Source of the DNA: Homalodisca vitripennis
Taxonomy: Eukaryota; Arthropoda; Insecta; Hemiptera; Cicadellidae
NCBI RefSeq assembly: GCF_021130785.1
Contig: NC_060207.1
Span: 3,804,501-3,868,500 of the forward strand
Reading direction: 5' to 3'
DNA length: 64,000 nucleotides
Shown here in pieces: positions 47,353 through 59,300 of this stretch. The notes under the pieces were generated by a model that saw nothing but the letters and a program-made list of their open reading frames with translations, had not been told where the DNA came from and searched no databases. The position numbers and the translations under genes were made by a program. The number at the start of each line of letters is the position of its first letter. Position 1 is the first letter of the stretch.

Positions 47353-50300
47353 GGTTGGATGAAAATAAAGTATTGAGACATGCACCAGAAGAGATTTTGC
47401 AAAGTGTGTGAGAGAAACCCTTTTAAAATTTTTTTTTAAATGCAATAGCAACAGTAAATGTTCAAAATTGTCTGGCTAACTTTATAAGTCCATGACAATA
47501 ATAATTTTTTCATAAAAAAAAGTTAGTTTGAAAAAAAAAAAAAAAGGGTTTTTTCTCCCCAAAAAATTTGTTAAATGAAGAAATAATACCCCAAAAATAA
47601 AAATAACTGAATACCAAAATTTCAGCCCCAACATACCTTATAAAAAAAAAATTTCCCATTATGATAAGCTAAGGTCTTTTCTATAAAAACAATTAAAATG
47701 CAAACTACGATAGGTAAAATTTATTCATAAAAAAAAGGTTGTAAGCAAATTTTTATTTGGTTTTTTCCCTTTGTCCCAAGCTCTTTTTGTTTCCTCTTTT
47801 TTTATTTTCAAAGGGAGATTAAAAACCTTTTGGGTAATTTTTTTTGGGGAAGTTTAAAATTTTTAGTGTAGTGATATGTTATAGCATAAAAGTTTAAAAA
47901 TTTATTTGGGTTTTACCTGGTTTTTTTTTGGATAGTAACTAAAAATCCGTCCTAAAAAATTTTTCTTACTAATTTTAAAAGGTTTTTTTTTGGGGGGCCC
48001 ATTCCCCAAATTTTTTTGAAAACAAAATTGAGGAATTTTTTTTTAAATTAAGTTGTTTGCTAGGTAAATTATCTTTTTTGGGTTTAAATTTCTCCATAAA
48101 AAAAAAAAAACAGTCTTTAACGGGAAAATAATCTTACAGTTGGTTTTTTTTACCAAATTTAAGTAATGTAAATCTAGTTTTTTTTCAAAAGGATGTAAAA
48201 AATTTAAAAAATGTTGTGTTTTGTTAAATAAACCAAAGTTATGCAATTTGGCCCAAACAACGGGGAAAAACAACAATTCTGGTCTTAAATTGGTAAAAAA
48301 ATTAAAATGAAAAAAAACAATTATTAGTTTTGGGTCACTCATTTATTCATCCATTATAAGTCCCTTTAAACCAGCAAAAAAAGTGGGCTTCTTTTTAAAG
48401 CGTCTAACTTTTTAAAGGGTTGTATTTTAAAAGAAACCTAGTTTGCCCTTGTATCACACTCAAAAGGTTTTAAAAGAGGGCTTAAACCTTTTCTCCATAA
48501 GAAACTTTTTTAAACCTCTTGAACCATTCTACTCCTTCATTTTTTTTTTCCCGCCTTTTCCCAGGGACATTAAATTGGAAAGGTATAGTTACCCTACTTT
48601 TGGGGGTTTTTTGGGGTTTTTTTAAGCTTTTTTCCATGAGTTTTTGGGGATACCAAAAAGTGGGGGTTTTGGGTTTATAAACAATCCGTAACTGTACCCC
48701 ACTGGATTTTTAAAGGAAAACTGCTTTAAAAAAGGAATCTTCTATAAAATTATAGTTAGGTATTATTGCTTAACATGTTGGTGATGTGCATTTCGTTTTG
48801 CCGTTAAAAGGGGAGTGAGTCAATTCCAAAAAAACCCAAAGGAGAAAGGAAATAAAATTAAAATTTTTTATAAAAAATTTTTTAAATTGCATAAAAAAAC
48901 CATGAGTAGATTTCCCCCCAAAATCCCCAATTTTAAAAGTTTTACTTTGGTCTTAAGTTTTTTTTGTAATTTTGGACATTTTTTGAAAGAAGGAAAAATG
49001 CACAAAAAATCACGTGAAAACACTCTTAAGGGGGGTTTTATTTCAGTGTGATGGGCCCCTTGGGTTTTTTCCAGTTTTCTTTTTAAATTTTTTAACTAGT
49101 GGGTAGGGAAAATTGATCAGAGTGAAAAGGAGAATCCTTGGTTCCACTGAGGGGACAGTGAAAATTGCACAATTTTGGGGGCTTTTATGGGCTTCAGTAA
49201 TAAAAACCATTGTTATTTTTTTTGGGGGATTTTTGGGATCCCCCCTTCAAAAAGGGTTAAAAATTATTTAAGGGAAAGGGAAAACCAAAAAATTATTACT
49301 AATGGGAAAGGGGAAATATATATGCCTACCTTGAAACTTCTTTCTAAGCTTCATGTTTTTAAAACCCTTTGAACCCCAGGCGAGAAAAAACGCCCCGGGG
49401 AAGATATGGGGAAGTTTCCCCGCCGACGATGAATCGTCGCCAATGAAGTTGCGAGAACCCCGGGCGACGTAATATGGGTCGCCATGGTATATGCGTTTAA
49501 TACATTTTTTATTTGAAATCGTAAAAAAACTTATTTTATGAGTATTAATACTTTATTTATATGTATTTTTATTAAAAAACAAAATCGAAAGTACCAAAAA
49601 TTTTTGACTTTTATTTATTTAGGTAATTTCAGGGGTTTTTTTGTGTTGAAACACCTAGGGGTTTTTACAAGTCGATACTTTTTTATAAAAATTAAAAAAA
49701 AGTTTATTTTTAGAGAAAATAAATTTTTATTGTTTTTGTACATAACAAAACTAAATTTAAAAAAAAAAAAGGTGGGTGCCCAAGTAAAAATATTTCTTAT
49801 TTTTTATTAAAAAATCTTAAAATAAAATTTTTTTTGCCAAAAAATCTTTTTCCATATTTTTTTAAAATTATTTTAATGCGTTAAAAATTTTTTTTAAAAT
49901 TTTCCAGCCCTAATCTTTTTCTGTGTTTTAAAAATTTCTTTTCGGGACATTTTGGTGTGTAATACAAGACAATAGCATAAAAAATAGCAAAAGTATTAAA
50001 TTTTTTTTACAAACAGTATGCAAAACAGCTTTGTTTCTCCTCCGGGGATTCTCGGTTAGTTCTTAGGTCAAATGATTTTTGGGTACGTTTTTCCAACCAT
50101 CCATATTTTGGGTTTCTGGGGTTTTCCAAGGGGTTAAATGGAAAACCCAAGGGAAACACATTACAAGAAACAGGTTTTGGAAAATTTTCTATAGGACTGC
50201 CAATCTTTGTCCTACCAGTATAGAGCAATCTCGTTTTCCTGTCTACTTTGGGTTGCAGAGTCAATATAGGAAACATGGTTTGCCAATTCTCTTTCTAGAC

Positions 50301-53300
50301 ATTGAATCACTGTGTCAACTGTTTCATGCTGTTTTTAATTTAAAATTTAAATATTGTAAAAAAATAATACATTGTATAGACTGTAAATTGGGATTGAAGG
50401 GGAGGGACATTGTCTGAGATTTTGGTTTGGGAGAATTTTCTGCAATTATTTAACCCATTAGTACCTAGTTTCCCATGTAACAGTGTCTATGTAAAGTTGA
50501 AACTCCAACCCCCTAGCTACGCACAATGACTTGCAAACCCAAAGTATGGCAGACCTGGTTGAGAAAAGGGAATTGCCAAAAAACCCAAAAGATTTTTTAT
50601 TGTTGGTTTGGGGTTGCAATGGGAAAAAATTTTCTAAACATGTACTTTTTGTTTTCTCTGCAAATCAGTGGTCCCTGGAAAAGGGAACATTTTAAAAGTA
50701 ATACTGCTAATTTTCCTTGTCCATTAGTAATAATTTTTTTAATATTAAAATTTTAAAAACAAAGTAAACAAATTATTCTAAAATTACTAAATTCCTCCCT
50801 AATGTTAAATTCTGTATAGAATTTGATGGTTGAATAAGCAAAATATCTACTCCCTTTTTTTGTCTGTATACAATGTTCCCCAAAAAAATTACTAAAATAA
50901 CTAACATAATTTGTGACGGTGTAAAACAATAATGAGATTGGCATAATTGCATTATGGGTGTCTCAATAATTTTTATATGCCAATACTTAATGCTGAAGAA
51001 ATTATTAACAACCTTCAAAAACAATTTTTAAAAAAATTTCCCCCCAAAACTCATTTTGTACCACAAAAACACTTAATATATATGAAATTGTTAATAAATG
51101 GAAGTTACGGGAATTTGTGTTTATCAAACTGGAGCTGTCATGAAATGTAAAATGAGAAATATAACAAACTGTGGTAAAGAATGGGAGGTAAGATGAAAAG
51201 GAAAAAAGAATATTTCAGACAAGTGAGGAAAGGATACATGGTTAGGGAGGTAAGTTAAAGCAAGAAAATGATACAAAGAGTGGGACGGGATAAGTTTAGA
51301 TTAAAAAGAAAATTTGTAAAGTAAACTGAGTAACAAGGGAGAGAGTGTAAGTTTGGGCAAAAAGGGAAAAACATAATTACATTGAACTGTCAAGTATGGG
51401 GAAAATACATTGTGATGTAAAATGGACAGTTACATAAAATTTTAAATGTAAAATTTGAGCCAAAGGACGGGAGCAAATAGGGCCCAAAAATAAATATTGG
51501 GATATAATAAACCTTAGCAATGTTACGGGCGGTAAGTTTTTGGTGAAACTGGAAAGTCACAGAAAAACATGTAAAATTGAGAAAAGGATCAGAAAGGGTT
51601 TAAATTGCTCCAAAAAATAAATAATGGATATAATAAACATAGCAATGTTGGGGAGGTAAGTTTATTTGGTGAAACTGGAAATTTGCAGAAAAGCATGTGG
51701 AACTAAAAATAGGATCAGACGGAAATCTGTGCCAAAGAATAAATAAGAATATAAAAAACATAGCAATGTTGGGGAGGGGTTAAAGTTTTTGGTGAAACTG
51801 GAAAGTTTACAGAAAAGCATATGAACTGAGAAAGGATCATAAGGTAAATAGTGCAAAAAAAATTTAAATATATGACCCAAATAAAACTTTGTTTGGCAGG
51901 AAAAATGGAAAGATAATAAGTAAGTAATGTGTAAATAGTACAATAACAAACTTTCACTGAGTAAAATTTGTGGAGAGTAAGTTCATCAAAGAGATGTTAA
52001 GTTAAATTTTAACATCATAAAGGTTTGGGAAAAGGTAAGGGTGTGGAAAAGATAACCAACAAGCATTAAGGTAACCAGAGTTGAAAACTGATTTGAGTGA
52101 AGTCCTCATACAAGCAAAGGGGGGGGGTGGAAAATTGCTGAACATGTCCAGTACTGATAGTAGGGGGTGTTTTTATTATTAAAAGTAATTATCAGCCCAA
52201 AAATTTTTATTTGAAGGGAACAATGTAGTGCTAACTTAAAATTGTTGAGAATCAGGTTAGAATTTAATTAATTTAAATTTATAAAAAAAGCATATACATT
52301 AAAATAATGATAGTATAAGTGAAACAATTTTTAGTGTATGATGATGTGCAAAGGGCACACAAAGGTTGATTCAAGTCTGATGAACCTATCGGAATATAAT
52401 AACTATTTTCAATAGTAAATCACATCTTTTATGTCTTTGGGTTTGATGCTAACAGGTGTTCATGGTTGTTGTGACTGATAAAGTTTTACATGTCCAGAGC
52501 CATGAGAGTGCATTATTGCTCATTGGGCTTATAGTAAAGTATTTTTAAAAATTTGGGTTAAATTTAGTAAAATTAGGTATGTGCTTTTGATACTATTTCA
52601 TGGTAACTTGACAGTTTTAACAATAAAAGATTTAAAGATGATCGGCTTCATTAAAAAAAATTGTAAATTCTTCAAACTGTAGAGCTGAAACTGCAGTAAA
52701 TAATCTTAACTCGTAATATTAGTTCTGCAATACCCATATGTAACAACTGGTTAACTTGTTGATGAAAACGGAAACTTGCATATTTTTTACGAAAATGTGT
52801 TTCCATTTACATGAAACCTATCAAGTGAGTTCACTCCTTAACCTGACACTAAGGTATTCCCCAAAAATTATATACATAAAATAATCAACTTAATTTTTTA
52901 TCAAAATATTTTTTATAATAGGGCAATTTTTTGTTCGAAACGTAACAAAACCTTAAGTTGGGGCGATTTTTTAACCCATCAACATTATGTAATAAGCCAC
53001 AATATAAATCATCTATCCCACCCTTTTATTTTTGGGTTAACATGTTAATAGTCCTTGCACAAATTATTTGTGTGTATTCAACCACACCAAATTTCCCATG
53101 ACAATTCTGAAAAAAAATGGTTCATGTTATTTCTTCCTACACATCTTAAACAGATAGTTTTACTGACAACAATTTAAGGATTATTTCATGCAAGAAAGTC
53201 CTGTAGCTATTGTTAAATTTTGAGTCAACAAAGTACGCATAGCATATGGGGTTGTTCCTCTTCTATGAACAAATTACAATTTAAAGTTTTGCTTTATTTT

Positions 53301-56300
53301 TATATACAAATCTCAGTTTTTTTTAAACTAATATACTTTTTGTTTGTTAGATAACCCCAGGGGAAATTTGCATATTAAACGAGATTCTTTACACCTTTTA
53401 TGTGTCCTTTGGGAAAATTTTGTTGACTCTTTAAATCATTTATTTCAGATTTAAATGCTTTTTTTAAAATATCAATGTTAGTACATATAATGGTAATGGA
53501 TAATGGGTTTTAAAATTTGGTAAATAGTATAATACCAGTAATTGATACACAGACCAAAGACAGTAATTGGACTGGTGCAGCCAGTGGAACCATGTCGGAG
53601 CTGAGTGGGGAGGCACCAAGCATTGTGGTCTTCTCTATTTCTCTAATCCTTCCACTTCTTTAAATTTATTTAATATTTTAAAACATGAACATTTCAACAA
53701 TGTGTAGTTCTTTTGAAAAAATTAATAACAATCCATTTACTGTATTATTGTAATTATATTATTCAAACAATAACTAACAGAAAAATATTTTAAATTGGGT
53801 GTATGAAGTAATCTTATAAGGGATGTATACAATTCTTTTTTTTTCATCAACTACCCTACACAACATATATCTTTAAAACAATTTTCTTGTTAACCCAAAA
53901 TCATCTGACCCTTTAATAAACATAAACTTTTCCACAGATGAACTATTTTTTAATTAATTTAGCCAAAGGGAAAAGTATTAATATGAATTTGTTCTAAATT
54001 TGTTCCCCAAATAAAAATGAAAAACAACAACAAGTTTTAAAAATTCTTATCAACATGCCAAAAATATTCTGTAAACGAGTTCAACACTTTCATTCAGAAC
54101 TTGTTACTATTGTTTTACAGCAGTATTAATGATATGGTGAATTCATCCTGAGCACCAGTTTTGTATTTGGGTTTCAGTGCCATCACCAATAAGCGGGGGC
54201 GTGGATATGGCTTAGAACTTTTGTAATGGCTCTTGTATAGAATGCCTTGACTATATTTTTTCCCTTTGGTCTGTGCAACTTCATTGGAGGGGATTCTGCG
54301 AATCATAATTATTTTTATTGTTAATTTCTACATAGTACATCTGTATTTTGTATTAAAACAACAACTTATCATAGTATAGACATTTATCATGTGCAAAGCC
54401 TGACAGTTTGGCTTTGTTTATCTTTTGAAAAGAAGATCTCACAGTTAAAATAATTTTTAATATTAGTGTTATCGCGCAAAAAGCTTAGTCATCTCTATTC
54501 ATGGTGAACATTTTGGGACTTAAATTTTACATTAAAACAGTTTTTTTTTGCCACACAACCCAAGCTTACAATTACATGTCCTCATACTGTAGTATCTAAT
54601 AGTTTTTATGGTCTCGGGCCATTAGTTTGTTTTTACTCCAAGAATGTAATATACACCCAAATTTGAAGGTTTCCAAATGTTAAAAATTAAGAGTCTGCCC
54701 TCCCTCAAAATTAAGTTTTACTTTTTGGGGTGATGCCCGCTGGTAATGAGGGTTGAATGTGGTTTATCATCTTTTAGGTTTATTGTTTATTAGAAAATAA
54801 CTTTTCTAAACACTTCATAACTCAGCTAAGGTTCATTTTGGTAATCTTAAAAACTGACAAAATAATTTTACTCGTTTAACTGTTAAAAATTTAATTTAAT
54901 GTGCAAAACACAGACAAAGTTAAAGAGCAATTAGATACGTTTTTTGTTTGTATAATGATGTTTATTAATCTGCTGTAAAATTGAAACAGTTACACGAAAA
55001 ACACCACACCGTATACACGTAGAAAACGTACAGTGCTTTCAATTTACTAAGTGTAACTACACATAAAGTCAAGTATCAGGTTATCCATAATGTTTTCTTA
55101 GTTAATAAAATTGACCTTGTTTCTTATTTATCTGGTCCAATTTTTTTTGTGTTGTTTGTTATTTGGGATGTGTATTTTGTTTTGTTTTTGTTTTATCAAT
55201 TTTTTCTCGGGACTGGGGAGTAGTGTTAATTGATTTATACGATGATATAATTGTTTCAATTTTCCAAAAATAAGTTGAAAGTGAGGGGACACAATCCAAA
55301 AAAGTTTTTAAAAAATAAGAAAGTTTATTTAATTTTAAAATATTGAGATAAATTTTTCACATTACCTGGATAAACATTACATTATAGAATATTGTTAATT
55401 TAAACATTTCCTAAATTTAGCTTAAAAAACGTTCCTTCAAAAGGATTAATAATGTTGCTAGACTGAATGGTAGTTACTGTTATTATTCTTTGATTTTAAG
55501 ATTTAAAATATATTTAAATTAAGGCCAATTTCATTATGTTACCCTTTTTGTTTCTTTGTTAAAAAGTTCTATATGCAACAAAACCCCCCTATTTATTTAA
55601 GTAAAACGAAACAAATCTACAACTTACAAATTAATTTAGTTTGTATTGAAAGGTTTTTAAATCCAATTTTGAATGACGGCAAATCTTTGTTTCCAAAAAA
55701 AGTGTTTTATATCAAATTTTAGGCACTTTAAGAAAATGATAAAATGTTTAAACGCAGCTTGTATAGTTATGTTGAGTTAGCTTTTCCCACAAGATCAAAA
55801 ATTTAGTATAGTTTTTGGGTTATCAGAAATTGTGTGGTGTGTTAAAGACAGTGAAATTATATATTTTCACATTAGCTTACCTATAGATTTCCATTCAAGT
55901 TTGCCTATATTGAAGGCCTGGGTGCTTGTAACAGGCCGGTAGTTTAAGTATAAACAGTTATTATACAAAATTAATCAATATCTCTCAGAAATTTGTTTCA
56001 TCAATATACCAAAGCATGTTTGGCTATTGTATTTATTAATGGTAATTTACCTTCTACCACTCTTCCTCTTCTACGAATTAATAACTAGTTGAATTAATTG
56101 CTATTGCTATCTATACCAACAGAAGAACTTTGCCACCTAATCATTCTTTATACTTTTTTGCCTCCAAGCCATTCAAGTAATGCCTACCTCGCTTATCCAT
56201 ATCCGCTCTAGCATTTAGGCTTTCCTTAAGACACATTTAACTTGAGTTTAGTTCTCTTTGTAGAACTTGACACCATTAATACCTCCTTCTTCACAAAAGT

Positions 56301-59300
56301 CCATTATAGCAACCAACTAATTAATAATTAATTCTAACATAAAATAATAACACAAGCATGAAAATTTTAGTTTAATTTTTAAAATGAAATTAGCCTGTTA
56401 CAAGCCCTGGAGTAAAGTAAATTTTAATTCCAGTTTTAAAAATATTTTGCAGTATTTTATTTTTAATTTTAAAAATTTAGTAATGTTTAGAAAACATATA
56501 AAATTATTGATATAACGATTTCCATAATTTTTATTCCTGTTAAATTAGACTGTTACATATAGTTTTTTTAATGGTTTAGCGCGTCGCCGTAAAATAAATT
56601 GCGCACCAGGGTAAAAAATATACTATCTGAAGTGAGGACCCAAAGTTGGAAACACCTTGCTCATCACATTGCATATTTTGTTGTTCTTATTCAGTTAATG
56701 AAATTACAAACTGTTTGCGGTAGTACACCTTTCCATTTCAGTATTCCAATAGTTAAATGTTACAAAAACTGTAAGTTTTAACAAGGTTTGCCATGCAGAT
56801 CGGTCCCCCTGTAACTCAATGTTTTGCATGAACCTTCAATTTAAGCATTTATTGAAAGGTTCACATGAATAACGTAATTGTGTTATAACAAAAATTCTTT
56901 GTAATCCCTGTTTGAGCTAAATATAAAATAAATAAACTTACAACAATTTCTTTAAAATCTATCTTAATTTTAAAATTAAAAGATCGGGGGATTTTTCATT
57001 AAAATTTAAGTTTTAAAAACACTTTTTTTCAAAACCCACCAATAAAATGAAAAAATAATTAATAAAATAAATTGGAACGTTCTGTTGTTCCAATTTTTAT
57101 AAGTCTTGTTGACGTTTACCAATAAACCATCAGTTTAAATTCAAATGCAACAATTGAGCGGTGATAACAAAATATTTTCTTAATAAAATTGTTGTCAACA
57201 ATTAAATTTTTAGCACTAATAATATTTATTTCAAAAAAACATTGTTTTGGTATGAAAACCTTAAGCTTTGTATATAGGAATAATTACTCTGTATTAACAA
57301 ATATCTTTCAACACTATAAACCAATATAAAATACAAGAAAATTTAAAATTTAAATCACTAATAAGAATTTAAAATTTTAAAATTTGGATATGTAAACAAA
57401 ATAAATAAATACAATACTTCTGTTGTGTACGGATAGTTTGTGTTTTAAAGCCATTTTAAAAACATTATTTATAGGATCATGATAATTGGATTTATTAGAC
57501 GTTTTAACCACAATAGTTAGTTTGTTATTCTTAGTAAATAAATGAATGGAAGCTTTTTGTATGATGGCGAATTACGTACCATATAATTCAGTTTTTATAT
57601 AATAACAAATTCCAATGTAAAAGTATAGATTTAAATTTAGTTTTCAGGACTGATTTTTTCTAGTAGAAAGGTTAAATGAATAATTTGGTAAGCATTGGTG
57701 AACAGGTGAAATGTGATGGAAGACAGACAAGGTTTATGTATATTTTGTGGAGGTAATAATTTTTCCATTATTGGACACATGCCCCGTGTAGCATACTTTA
57801 CAGCTTGCTTTACAAACGAATTTGCTGATGTGAAAAAGATTGACGTGGCGGAGAGACCAGGTTGACGTGGAGAGAGGTCCGCAACTGTGAAGGGGATTTG
57901 ATGGCCACGGCGATTAGGTAAAAGTAAACACAATTACCCTCTTTAAAAAATAGTTGTAACAATGCTCTTTATAAGCCTAACCAACTGAAATACAAGCTGT
58001 GAAGTGTTTGGTGAGCTTAAACATTCTATTGTCCCTTATGGGTAACATGCCGTTTAAAAAGGCATTTCAAAATTAAACTTTAGTAAGCTACTAAACAATA
58101 TTTTTTACATAGGTTTTAATTTCATAATGACATCCTCATGGGTGGAATACCTTGCATTAAAAACATTTAAAAACTATTTTAAACAGTAAGAACACAAAAG
58201 TTTCTGCCACATTTAATAACAAGTAAAAGTTTTTAATCTGGGTTCAATATTAAAAAAATATTTGGGAATGGCAAATTTAACCATGTTTCTTTTAATTTTA
58301 TTATACAGAACGTAATTCAATATGTTATTGGAGGTTTTCATGTGTTTTAATTATGGGTGTTCCGATAGGTGGAGGACTGGGAGGAACCAGTACGAGGAGG
58401 GTCCTGATGGTGAACTTGAAGCACCTCGGGGTTCGGAGAGGATTTAACGAACGTGAGGAAGAGAGCGATTATCGGGCCTGTAGAAGGTAGATAGAGGCAG
58501 CTGGGCGACCGAGGAGGACCCGTGAACAGAGATACGTGATATGGAACACGGGAAAGAGAGAGAGAAAAGGGAGCCACGAAGACCCGGTTTTTTTTTTTTT
58601 TTTGGTCAAGAAGGTTAAGACAGGGAACGAGTAAACCCCCCTTTTAGAAAAGGAGATCACGCAGGTTAAATGTATTAGCAAACAAATAAAAATTTTAGGG
58701 GATTCTTGACAAGGCTTAAAGCAATTACAGATACCTTTAAATAATTTTTAATCTAATATAAATGTTAGAAAAAATAGTGTGAGAATTGAATTTGTTGTTA
58801 AGATTATTTATCCTTAAATGATTAATAAATTTCCCAACAGAGTAAATAAATTTTGTGCTCACCCATACAGATATGGGGAATGATTTATTATGATACCTCA
58901 ATATAATTTAGCCAATATAATCAAAAAAATGAAAATTCACCAAATAATAATCAATATTTAAAAAAAAATAAAAATGAAACAATATTTTAAAAAAATTAAT
59001 AAAATATTAGATGAATACTCTTAGGCAATGTACAACTAAATATGAATGAAAATATTAACTAATTAAATAAAGTATAAAAAATATACAATTATTCTAATTT
59101 TGTACTAGCAAAAATCTTTAAAAAGGTGCTTGACAGGGAAAGTGTTTATAATAAAAGATAGTACAAGAAAAAAAAAATACATTGTAAATTTAAAAAAATT
59201 TGAATAGCAAATGAAGCTATAATATTTAATTTATAGACCAATTCAACTAATAATGGTCCTAAAACATATTACCCCCAACATATGTGCTGTCAAACTACTA

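Noticed and set aside
45244..49810. Many Lys/Phe-rich open frames in the homopolymer-rich block
   Set aside because: Low-complexity translations of A- and T-runs. The frames shift constantly and carry no domain.
54115..54306. Minus-strand 63-codon frame as an exon
   Set aside because: There is no known motif, and it lies in the intron of a plus-strand gene. The plus strand has a weak alternative reading (candidate RRM exon), so neither is called.
58347..58681. Minus-strand Ser/Leu-rich frames over the U1-70K linker exon
   Set aside because: They are shadows of the plus-strand Arg/Gly/Glu-rich coding sequence.
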